This document shows positions 1 to 8,750 of a stretch of 11,626 nt of DNA, in pieces. Below the pieces are notes generated by a model. The model made no database searches, had not been told where the DNA came from, and was given only the letters and a program-made list of their open reading frames with translations. Position 1 is the first letter of the stretch; every line of letters starts with the position of its first letter. Both the position numbers and the translations under genes were made by a program. This DNA comes from Conidiobolus incongruus B7586. Its lineage: Eukaryota > Entomophthoromycota > Entomophthoromycetes > Entomophthorales > Conidiobolaceae. The stretch is taken from NCBI GenBank assembly GCA_000697335.1, contig JNEM01010198.1, forward strand, positions 1 through 11,626. Reading direction: 5' to 3'.

Positions 1-820
1 CCAAGTTCAACTGATGAAATTTTTCAGTGAATCCACCCTTAACGCCTATGCTTTTGTCATCGTCATCAAGCAATAAAGTTGGATCAACATCCAAAAATCT
101 TTGAATTAACTCTTCATCACCTTCGGCCAATAAATCCATCTTGGTCAAAACATTAACATAGGGAATTTCAATATTAATCATACTACTCATAGCACTCATG
201 ACCCCAGAGAAAAATTTATACTTATCAACGATAAATTGACTGTCGATACAATAAATGCCAACCACTCTAAAGTTTAATTTCTGTAATTTTTCAACGAGTT
301 GTCCAATGATATTGTAATGGGTGTAAATTTCAATTTGGCCGGGGCAGTCGATTAATAAGTAATCATCTTCGTAATCGCCCAACTCTTCTTCAAACCATTG
401 GTCCTGTTCTAGAAAATAATCTAGACAGTAAATTAACCCTCCGTTAGGACCCATTTGGAGCTCTTCCATAACGTCTTCGAGTGTGATTAATTCTCTAATA
501 TCTAAAAAATATTATTATTTTGTGCTAACTTATTAGTTAATATTGTTGATAATACCTATTGTAGGTTCATACTCGAAAACTTCGGCGGCAGGGTCCAAAT
601 TCACTAAGTGAACTTTCCTCTTTTTAGTAATACAGTGATTCATAATGGTGTTACAGTAAGTGGACTATTACCAAAATATTAGCTAAATTTATTACATTAG
701 TAATCAAAATGAATACCTTGCCACTTCCAGCAGGCCCCATAACTAATTGACAACATCTACCCCTAATAATTTATAGTTAATACATTTAATTAACTATTAA
801 TCAATATCATTTATTTACAT
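1..820 (-). CDS. GPN3: GPN-loop GTPase 3, 5' part (runs off the window)
   Basis: GPN3 acts with GPN1 in the assembly and nuclear import of RNA polymerase II (known of the family). Exons read on the minus strand: 820-819, 762-717, 664-556 and 501-1, with GT...AG introns 818-763 (56 nt), 716-665 (52 nt) and 555-502 (54 nt). The joined frame gives 219 residues plus one base. It starts MGRCCQLVMGPAGSGKST, with the P-loop GPAGSGKST at about 10-18, NLDPAAE at about 39-45, the family-defining GPN motif inside GPNGG at 70-74, the G3 motif DCPGQIE at 104-110 and TKMD (G4) at 172-175. Human GPN3 has about 284 residues, so roughly the last 65 lie outside the window. The spacing and motif order match GPN3 better than GPN1 or GPN2. 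The first exon contributes only AT of the start codon; this is inferred from frame and splice signals. It diverges from the carrier gene at 1788. Confidence 0.93.
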
Positions 821-1787
821 TTTTTGTATTAAATTTCAACTATCATAAATTTAAGTATGTTTTTATTGAGTACGACAAATTGTCAATGAGACTTTATGTC
901 GAATTTAATCCCTAAAACTTTATGGGAACATTATATTTCAATTAACAAAATGAAACTTTAGTGTTTTAAATGTATGTGAACGTTTTCGAAATCAAAAATT
1001 ATAGGTTCATTAAAATAATTCCCATTGAATATCATTAATTTATTATAGTTCACAATATATGGTAACTAAGACTTGAATTATTTTATGTCCTTAACATTAA
1101 TATTTGATAAAATATTTCTTTAATAATATTCAAAAACTGTTAACATAAATGGCACCTTCATACTACCTCAAATATACATATATAACAAAAATAAATAAAT
1201 TGTGAAAGAGAAATTACTTACTATTCAATTGTATTATTTTATAGTAAGAAATTTTATCAATTTCCAAATTCAATGATTTTTTTGAATTATTCCAATCAAT
1301 TTTCAATTTCTTTAATTAATTTAATCATGCAACTAAATTATTACTTAAACAGAATTGAAAACAACTACCAATCCGAAATTTGCCGCAAAATTTAAATAAG
1401 GAATAATAATTTATTTTGACCATTTTTAAATAATAATAATAATATGTACTATTAATCACTCAATAATCACAATAAATAATTGGTTTTAATCATTAATATT
1501 TCAAAAATTAAAGAAATATATTTTCCGAAAATCTAACAAGGATATCTTATCTCATCTCCATTAGTTCCCATAGATTGAGTATTCATTAATTTTGTATATC
1601 AATTTGTTGCATTGAACAAAAAGTTTTTTTTACTATTGTTTATTATTATAATTGTTTCTTAGATTAATTGTATTTGATGTATTAAATATCTAATAATAAT
1701 ATCAATATTCTTTTTAATTAATTTTATTTATTTAAATATAATATAATCATAAAAACCCTTATTAGCCCGAAAAAATCAATTTATATA
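821..1787. other. Divergent AT-rich spacer between GPN3 and the carrier gene
   Basis: This 967-bp stretch must hold the promoters of both flanking genes, which point away from each other. It is strongly AT-rich with many short A and T runs. A short TAA-type microsatellite lies at about 1428-1444. I see no open frame with protein-like composition, no tRNA-like cloverleaf and no clear paired motifs that would define a promoter. TATA-like strings are too common in this base composition to call one. Confidence 0.6.
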
Positions 1788-2740
1788 ATGGAAAAGGAAG
1801 TTGTAATATCGTCTTGTTTAGCTAGTGGTTTAGATACCATTTTCACATATCCTCGTAATTAACTTTTATTCAATATAAATATTCCAATGACTAATTACAT
1901 GATTTAGTTGATACTATTGTCACACGTCTCCAAGTCAATCAACCCACCGGACTTGGTAATATCACCTACCAGCCAGCTCAAACTATTAAATCACTATATA
2001 GAGGGTTTTTACCAACTTTATTTCTCTCTATTCCCTGCGGTGGTGTATATTTGACCGGTTATGAAATTCATAAGAAATGGATAGGCAAGAATACTTGTTT
2101 GAATGAGGATCACTGGTTAAATCACTCTTTATCGGGAGCTGGTGCTGAAGCATTTACTAATTTTATCGGTATCCCTATGGAAGTTATTAAGAATAGAATG
2201 CAGACCAATCCCAATAATTCGAGTGCCACTAGATTGGTTAAATCGATTTATGCTGAGGAGGGATTAAGGGGTTTCTTTAGAGGTTACTGGCTGGGAATGG
2301 TCGTTTATGGCCCTGGAACTATCGTCTATTGGATTGTTTACGAGAAGGCTAAGCATTTGATGGCTAAGTATAATGCTAAAAGGGGCGGTACTTCAGTGGT
2401 TGATAAAGACTCTCTTTCATCTGTCCAATTTGGTTTATCATCAGTGCTAGGTACATCAGTTGCTTCCTTATTCACAAACCCCTTAGATGTTACACGTACG
2501 AGGTGGCAAATTGCTACCAAAGCTACTAACGTAGACAAAAGTGTCTGGGAATTGATGAAGCGAATGTGGCGTCAAGAAGGCAAACTCATTCCATTCTATA
2601 GAGGCTCTCTAACCAGAATCTTCTGCGCCATTCCGTCCGCTGCACTCACCATGACATTCTACGAAAAATTAAAAATATTTTTGAAGGAAGAATTCAATCA
2701 ACCCACGACCAGTTTGAATACTGTTGCAAATTCCATATGA
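1788..2740 (+). CDS. Mitochondrial carrier family (SLC25) protein, substrate unknown
   Basis: Exon 1 is 1788-1854, the 53-nt GT...AG intron is 1855-1907, and exon 2 is 1908-2740 with stop TGA. The joined frame is 299 residues, the normal size for a six-helix inner-membrane carrier. Three repeats are visible. Their signatures are PLDTIVTR (22-29), PMEVIKNR (112-119) and PLDVTRTR (214-221), each followed by a hydrophobic segment. Repeats 2 and 3 keep the matrix-side EG...RG motif (EGLRGFFRG from 140, EGKLIPFYRG from 246). Repeat 1 has only SLYRG and lacks the basic residue after PLDTI. The ATG at 1788 begins MEKEVVISSCLASG, a usual short matrix- or cytosol-facing lead into helix 1; there is no cleaved presequence. 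Parts of repeats 2 and 3 recall SLC25A44, while the shortened first repeat recalls the S-adenosylmethionine carrier; neither match is good enough to name a substrate. It is convergent with the ferrochelatase gene. Confidence 0.92.
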
Positions 2741-2908
2741 TCACATTTCCAGCACCATATCATTTAAAATTATGGCTGAAAAGTATGTGTAATATTATAG
2801 ATTAAAAAAGATTTTTTTATTATTTATCTTGCATCATTATAATTTAAATATTTTTGTTTATTGAATTAATGTTCAATTGGTTTTTTCGCTTTATCTAAAA
2901 ATACTAAT

Positions 2909-2927
2909 AATAAAATGGATCAATAAA
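2909..2927 (+). terminator. Candidate poly(A) signals of the carrier gene
   Basis: Two AATAAA hexamers (2909-2914 and 2922-2927) lie about 170-190 nt after the carrier stop codon, on its strand and at a plausible distance. AATAAA arises often by chance in DNA this AT-rich, so this is a positional inference only. Confidence 0.35.
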
Positions 2928-3848
2928 ATATAAATGATCAGTTTAGATATAATGTTTTACTACTTTACTACTATACATAAGTAGTAACGATACAAAATGG
3001 AGTAGCTATCATGACAATGATCCAATTTAATTTTTATTAATAAAATATCATGTAATTTAGACAAATTGTATATACCTAGCAGTTAAAGTATTGGCTTTGA
3101 ATTTTACCATTATTTTAATATTATATAAAATATAAAATATGATTTATGATGTAAGAAATAAACTGGATTTATTGGGCTTAAATATTTAAATGAAATTCAC
3201 TTGATAAATATGATTTTATCTGATGTTAGAGTTAAAATATAAAATCAATAGTGCAATTATTCTATTTAAAATATTTTCTCGATGTAATTATTTTATGGGA
3301 TTAAATATTCCTTATGACCAAACGTTTATATTTGTATCAATTATGATTATCAACAATATATTCTATATAATAGTTAATATAGCAAAAGTGAGTTGATATC
3401 ATCAATCATATATAAACAGTTAATCATTTTGCTAATCTATTGAATCTTTACATTTATTACCTAAAGATAATACAATAATTTATAAACGAGCGATTCTAAG
3501 AATTAAATATATTTTAAATAAGGTACAATTTGATTTAATCCAATCATAATAAAAATTGATTGAATCTATCAATATTTAATAAAATTCAATATTTTTATCA
3601 AAGTTGAATATTTCTTAATATTGTTTTATGAATAGAATATAGGTATTCATTTTTCAAAAAATTTTAACATATTTATATTAGAAAAATCTTTGACTGATTT
3701 GAATAATCAAGGAAGAACAATCCTGATTTAAAAAAAAATCCCCTTAATAATTTTGGTAACTTTCATTTATCCAAATGAATAGCAAAGGATAAATTTAAGG
3801 CGTCGATGTAATAACCATTTATATTATAAATTCAATTTATATTATTAA

Positions 3849-3882
3849 AAAATATTTATCAGATAAGAATGATAAATATTTT
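3849..3882. repeat. 12-bp perfect inverted repeat with 10-nt spacer
   Basis: The left arm AAAATATTTATC (3849-3860) and the right arm GATAAATATTTT (3871-3882) are exact reverse complements around a 10-nt spacer. It lies about 135 bp beyond the ferrochelatase stop codon, in its presumed 3' flank. Given the composition, a repeat like this somewhere in the window could be chance. Confidence 0.5.
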
Positions 3883-4018
3883 CACATACAGATAGAATGA
3901 AAACTCTAATTGAACATAATTTTTATAGTTCATTTATATTAAACTGGAAATCATATGAAGTGGAAGGATTAGTAATACAAGATTAGGCTTAGAAGGTGTC
4001 ATTAGCAGCGTTCTTATG

Positions 4019-5445
4019 TTAGTTAATCGTTTGGTGATTTAAAGAAGTAGCAGTATTAGACTGTAGGAGAGATTTTTCATATTGTTCAATGAAAAAGTTT
4101 CTGGAGTTTTTGCAAGACTCCCTCTTACATCCTGGACATCTCATAGGTAATTGATTAGAAGGAGCAAAATTGGATTGGATATGTTGGTGGACCATGTCTG
4201 CAAGGGCTTTGATGAAGATTGGACTGTCGTTGAGGGAATCAGCTCTCTTGAAGCCAGTGATACCTAATTCCTTAGCTTCTTTACCATATTCAAGATCTAA
4301 TTCAAAAAGAGTTTCAATATGGTCGCTGGTGAAAGCGATAGGAACGAGTAAAGCATTCTTATTGCCTTGATCTGCTAGCCCTTTGAGAGCATCAGAAGTT
4401 TGAGGGCCTAACCAAGCAGAGGGACCAACTTGAGATTGCCATACTAAGCTGTAGGGATTCTTTCTGTCGAGTTTTTCCATGACTCTTGTGACAGTAGAGG
4501 CAACTTCAGAAGGGTAAGCGTCACCGCGGTTAACCACTGACATAGGAAGAGAGTGAGCTGAAAATAAAATAGGAACTTGATCGCGCTCAGCAGTATCATA
4601 CTCCAATAACTTGGCCTCAATACGGTCAACAAAAGCATTGACAAGGCCAGGGTGGCTGTGCCATCTGTCAATAATACTGAAATTGATCTTATCTTGAAGA
4701 TTATTGGCTTTAATATGGTGAACAAGTTCGTTTACACTGCTTCCAGTTGTAGAGCAGGAGTATTGAGGATACTGGGTGAAAGCAATAACACGCTTGACAC
4801 CATCTTTTTGAATTTGTTCAATAGTTTCTTCGGTGAGAGGAGGAGCATATCTGAATGCAATATATGGCTTGTGAGGAGCTAAATTGAAATTTAATATCAC
4901 AAGATTGATATTAAGTAATTATAATTATATTTACCTGTCTGGGGTGAAAGTTGGTCTAACAATTTGACCATTTTATTAGCTTGCTTTTCAGTCCACATCC
5001 TGATAGGTGAACCACCGCCGATTTGAGCATATTGATCTTTAATTTTAGGAGTACGACGTAAAGCTATCCAGGGAGCCAAATACTTTTGGAAAGGAATGGG
5101 AATTAATTCTGGATCTGAAAATAAACGATGTAAAAAAGGTTGGACTTCGTCCAAGTTAGCAGGTCCTCCTAGGTTCATAAGGAGTATACCAGTAGGTCTG
5201 AAGGGAGAGGTTATTTCTTAGGAATTTTGAAATTTAAAATGATACTTTACTTACCCTTGAGACCCTTTTGGAGGATTAGGTGGAGAGGTGACACTAGCAA
5301 AATGCTGAAGAGGTAAAATCATTCTAGATTTTGCTAATAACAATTAATATTTCTAAAAACTAAATCAAACATAATTTGATTTACCTTTTAAATGGCCATT
5401 AGTCCTTATAATCATATTGAAAGTAGTCGGAACTTTAAAGCTCAT
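4019..5445 (-). CDS. FECH: Ferrochelatase, mitochondrial, [2Fe-2S] type
   Basis: Ferrochelatase (yeast HEM15) inserts Fe2+ into protoporphyrin IX, the last step of heme synthesis, at the matrix face of the inner membrane. Minus-strand exons are 5445-5385, 5333-5255, 5197-4935 and 4878-4019. The introns are 51, 57 and 56 nt, all GT...AG. The product is 420 residues, like human FECH (423). Residues 1 to about 60 carry K and R but no acidic residue, as expected of a mitochondrial presequence. Then come PTGILLMNLGGP, RRTPKIKDQY, GGGSPIRMWT, FTQYPQYSCSTTGSS, FSAHSLPMSVVNRGD (active-site His about 243), VWQSQVGP and LVPIAFTSDHIETL (conserved Glu about 323). Cysteines 382, 385 and 390 (CX2CX4C), with Cys 176 in YSCSTTG, match the four cluster ligands known in animal ferrochelatase. 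A tail of about 20 residues extends beyond the human end. The ATG at 5445 opens the presequence; the in-frame ATG at codon 11 is an alternative. Confidence 0.97.
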
Positions 5446-6936
5446 AACTGTTAGAATGAATGTTAAATATTTCAACTTGAAAATAATCTAATCGAATAAA
5501 AATGTAAAGTATTTATATTCAAATTTCTATGTTTTTTAAAATTAACTATTGGTTTGAAATAAGAAAGTAACAGGTAAAGTTGATCCATTTAAGTTTATAA
5601 ATATCACATTTCAAGTTTATAATAGTGGTTGGATCAGATCGGTTTCAAACTCATCAATCTACTCCATTATAGTAATCGATAATCAAAAATATGAGATCAA
5701 AAATTGATTGGTTTAATTTACTAAATCAAAGATGTTTTATGATAATTGTTCAAGCTTCAAATAATTTTATTTACATTATATATTTATATTTTATATATTC
5801 TGTATTTTCGATCTTACCAACATCATTTAAAATTTCAATTTATATTTTTCACGTATATCATATAGAGATATTCAGTATGATATATTATATTTATTGGTTT
5901 TTAAAATAAAAAAGTTAATTTTAAAGATATTAATATGATATCGGCTTAAATGAATTCAGGATTTAGACTAGGTCTGAATATTATTTAATATACAATTACT
6001 AAAAGTAATTGTCAGAAAAATATATCAAAAAGGATTTAAAAAAAAATACTATTTTTGTTTCTACTTGATATGGTTTAATATCTCATTTCCAATATCTATT
6101 ATATTTTCCCTTGATCAACCTTTTGTGAAATTTCAATCTTTAAATTATATTAGACTATAAGCAGCTTATATTAATGTAGCAATATCTGATAATTTTTTTC
6201 TTTATAGCCGTAGTTTTACAATATCTCATAATTAAAAAATATATATATCCTTTAAACAATGGATTGATTGTATATTAGAAAAGCATTTAAAATACACTGT
6301 TGAAATTATTGATATTAACTATATAGAAAATGTTGATTTATATAATATATTGCTTGAAAATTGATAAGATAATCATCAAAGAAGGTTACGGTTTTTAGGA
6401 GTAAATTTAAATTACCCATGTTCAGCCTATAAATGTTGAATGATAAAGTGTAAATATTAATATAGAAATAATATTTCAAATTAGAACAAGTATAGTAATT
6501 TATTGAATGATAAGTTAGATATGTTTATTAAATTATTTTCAATATTTCACCTTTACAAATTTTATTTATAGGGATATTAAATATTTGATTTAAATTAATA
6601 TCTGGATTTGAATAGAACGAGAGTCAGAATGAATTCGTATTAGCCAGAAGATTACTAATTCTATTTAACTTGGAAAAATATCAAAATAACTAGGTAAATA
6701 GATATAAGAAGATATATATTAAATATAACTTTAATAATTGTAATATATAAAACTATCAAATATTTTAATTATTCACTTTATTATAACTATAGTTCATCAC
6801 TGATAAAGTTTTAATTTCTGAATTGATACTCCGTTTATGATGTATATTATTTTGAAGCCTTTGACAAATATATTAATCCACCATAGCAACGTCATTTGAT
6901 ACCAAGGTATTTATTACCATATTACCTGTAGCTTTA

Positions 6937-6964
6937 TTGTTAAAATTACTATAAATTTTAACAA
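6937..6964. repeat. 11-bp perfect inverted repeat, 6-nt spacer
   Basis: TTGTTAAAATT (6937-6947) and AATTTTAACAA (6954-6964) are exact reverse complements around ACTATA. The stem could fold, but about one such repeat is expected by chance in a window of this length and composition. Confidence 0.45.
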
Positions 6965-7376
6965 AACTTAATTTTGAAATCGATAATTATATAATTATGA
7001 TTATATTCAAGGCTGAAAAGTGAAAATGTAAGACTAAATAACAATGAGTCGAATAATTTTATGTCAATCTATAAGATAACAGATGAAATAAACTGGAGTG
7101 ATTGACAACTTCATTTATATACAATATGATTGTAATTAATGAACCTCAATGATTTATTTTATATTAATATAATAACAATATTTTTAATTTAAGAACCGAT
7201 ATTGAGTATATAACTGATTCTGATAGAATCATAACATTAATTAAATTAACGATAATCAAAATTAAAAATATAGTAAAATATTTCTGAATGTTCATAATGC
7301 ATATTTACTTAAAAACTAAATCATATTTTATATTTTTGTGTTCATTGACTAACAAGCCACTCTGTATAATTGTCTG

Positions 7377-7392
7377 AATTCAATATTGAATT
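7377..7392. repeat. 16-bp perfect palindrome
   Basis: AATTCAATATTGAATT reads the same on both strands. There is no gene next to it, and it may be a chance feature of AT-rich DNA. Confidence 0.45.
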
Positions 7393-7740
7393 ATAAGATA
7401 CATAGCAATTAATTATTTCAATAGTACGACCAGGATAATCATCATCTTTCATAAAATATCACTCTAATTTTTACAATACAAAGAAATTTATAAACAAGAT
7501 AATTTGACCTATAAATGGCTTTTGAAGTAACCATGCTTGTATCATATTTAAACAATGACCAAAAATGAAATATTTTTTATAAAAAAATGATAGAGAGGGT
7601 ACTTAGAGTATCATAGTTTTACAATAATATTTAATCTATAAATCTATTTCAATAAATAGACTGTGATATTATTTTTATTTGTACAATCACTATTAAATTA
7701 AAAATATCTCAATGAATATTTTTTAGATATTAATAAAATT

Positions 7741-7772
7741 AATTTTCTTGAATTTCGGTTCAAGAGAAAATT
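7741..7772. repeat. Imperfect hairpin
   Basis: AATTTTCTTGAA (7741-7752) pairs with TTCAAGAGAAAATT (7759-7772) over a six-base TTTCGG loop, with one two-base bulge in the right arm. This gives about 12 paired positions. The right arm contains GGTTCAA across the loop edge, like a tRNA T arm, but there is no cloverleaf around it. Confidence 0.4.
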
Positions 7773-8035
7773 GAGATAGATATATTAAAATATCTTATCT
7801 TAACCTCGAAAATCAACTTATCTATAAGTTATTTGGTATTTACTGATATTAAACGAAGTTAAACCAATCAAAAAACGTGATATTCCAATAGTGATTATGT
7901 AATTTTACTGTTCTTCAGCGGATTCAACCTGTATAAGATATATAAGATTATATATGCTATTGAAGGAATATATTGAATAAATTAATCAATGATATCATTT
8001 TATATATTAACCATATTTGACGTTCAATAATATAT

Positions 8036-8370
8036 TGTCACGAGTCAGGTGACTCTCCTCCCAGGTAATATGCTTACTTCAACTGAATATAAGGGTCATT
8101 CCCCCCTCACGTGACCAACCACTTCAATCCATCCTTCAATCAGCTAATTATACAACCCTCCAGAAAACTCCAGAAACCTACTACTCTATGCACTATATAT
8201 AGAACCCAGAAACAGAGCTATTCTACACAGAAGGAGTTCGATTTGGGTCCTCCCAGCTATTTGGCTTAAACCAATAAACCCCCTATCTCCCTAACCTTTA
8301 CCTAGAATTCCCTAGATCTCTCTCTCTTTTGCTTATACTATTCCGGACACGGCTTTCCCAAGAAGTGTTA
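8036..8370 (+). mobile_element. Solo LTR of an LTR retrotransposon (fossil; boundaries approximate)
   Basis: This block of about 335 bp is much richer in G and C than the DNA on either side, and the change is abrupt at the left edge. It has LTR anatomy in order: start TGTCAC, a TATA box TATATATAG at 8194-8202, a poly(A) signal AATAAA at 8273-8278, and an end near GTGTTA that roughly mirrors the start. The four bases ATAT lie on both sides (8032-8035 and 8371-8374) and could be a target duplication, but in AT-rich DNA this is weak. No internal gag or pol region lies on either side, so it is a lone LTR. Terminal bases alone do not tell Ty3 from Ty1 type. It looks moderately young because the composition contrast is still sharp. 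An alternative is an unusual promoter or unit of another dispersed repeat. Confidence 0.62.
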
Positions 8371-8750
8371 ATATCATAAATGGTATGATTCATATCTGAA
8401 AATAAGCCAATGAAAACATGATATTAAATTTCGAATTTAGACTAATTATTAAATTTATATTATCATAATTTTTATTTGATAGAATATTTAAATTAAAAAC
8501 TTTATTTGATTAGTGGACAGGTCCCATAAATTAAACGAAAGTAAAATAATATTAATTACAACCAAATCCACGTAAATTATAAAATAATATAAATATATAT
8601 ATATAATTATTTAAATAACATTATCCAATTCCAAATATTTATTAATTAACTATAAAATAAAAATATATTATTCTCATATATTATAATTTTTAACATCAAT
8701 TTATAGTTTTGGTAGTATAAATTTGGAAATTTTATACTTCAATTGACATA
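8371..8750 (+). promoter_or_regulatory. AT-rich leader and presumed promoter of the RING ligase gene
   Basis: These 380 bp separate the LTR-like block from the start codon of the TRAIP-like gene. They are AT-rich, with an AT microsatellite at about 8591-8606 and a small GGAC...GTCC pairing near 8515. No specific promoter motif can be defended. The region is included because it must carry the start site of the downstream gene unless transcription begins within the LTR. Confidence 0.35.

Larger units (their letters stand above)
2741..4018. other. Convergent AT-rich spacer holding two 3' ends
   Basis: This 1.28-kb region lies between the stop codons of two convergent genes, so it should contain both 3' untranslated regions and poly(A) sites. 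It is AT-rich without an open frame of protein-like composition. The plus-strand AATAAA hexamers at 2909 and 2922 suit the carrier gene. No equally clear signal for the ferrochelatase stands out close to its stop. A 12-bp inverted repeat lies at 3849-3882. Confidence 0.6.
5446..8035. other. Gene-poor AT-rich stretch
   Basis: These 2.6 kb hold no gene I can support. The near 200-bp part next to 5446 should include the ferrochelatase promoter. Open frames are short and rich in I, Y, F, N and K, as expected from AT-rich noncoding DNA. Small secondary-structure candidates are a 9-bp stem with 3-nt loop at 5992-6012, an 11-bp stem at 6937-6964, a 16-bp perfect palindrome at 7377-7392 and a hairpin at 7741-7772. 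No tRNA or rRNA signature was seen. Base composition is not uniform, which would fit decayed older sequence, but no family is recognisable. Confidence 0.55.

Noticed and set aside
1428-1444. TAA repeat as a CRISPR-like or satellite array
   Set aside because: It is a short simple microsatellite of only a few units.
2338-2538. Open frame of 66 codons on the minus strand
   Set aside because: It lies entirely antisense to exon 2 of the carrier gene, whose sense frame shows clear carrier motifs. It has no domain of its own.
4170-4882. Three open frames (two plus-strand, one minus-strand in another frame) within the ferrochelatase region
   Set aside because: They overlap the large ferrochelatase exon, whose own frame is conserved throughout. 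They are by-products of its codon use.
5691-5909. 72-codon open frame on the plus strand, rich in I, Y and F
   Set aside because: Its composition is what AT-rich noncoding DNA gives in translation. No motif, splice context or neighbour supports it, although it superficially looks like a membrane protein.
6251-6364. Short open stretch reading FKQWIDCILEKHLKYTVEII and on to a stop
   Set aside because: It looks protein-like but is under 45 codons, has no continuation with plausible splice sites that I could find, and matches no family I recognise.
8230-8256. GGAGTTCGATTTGG, resembling a tRNA B box
   Set aside because: It departs from the GGTTCGANTCC consensus at several positions, has no A box or cloverleaf upstream, and lies within the LTR-like block.
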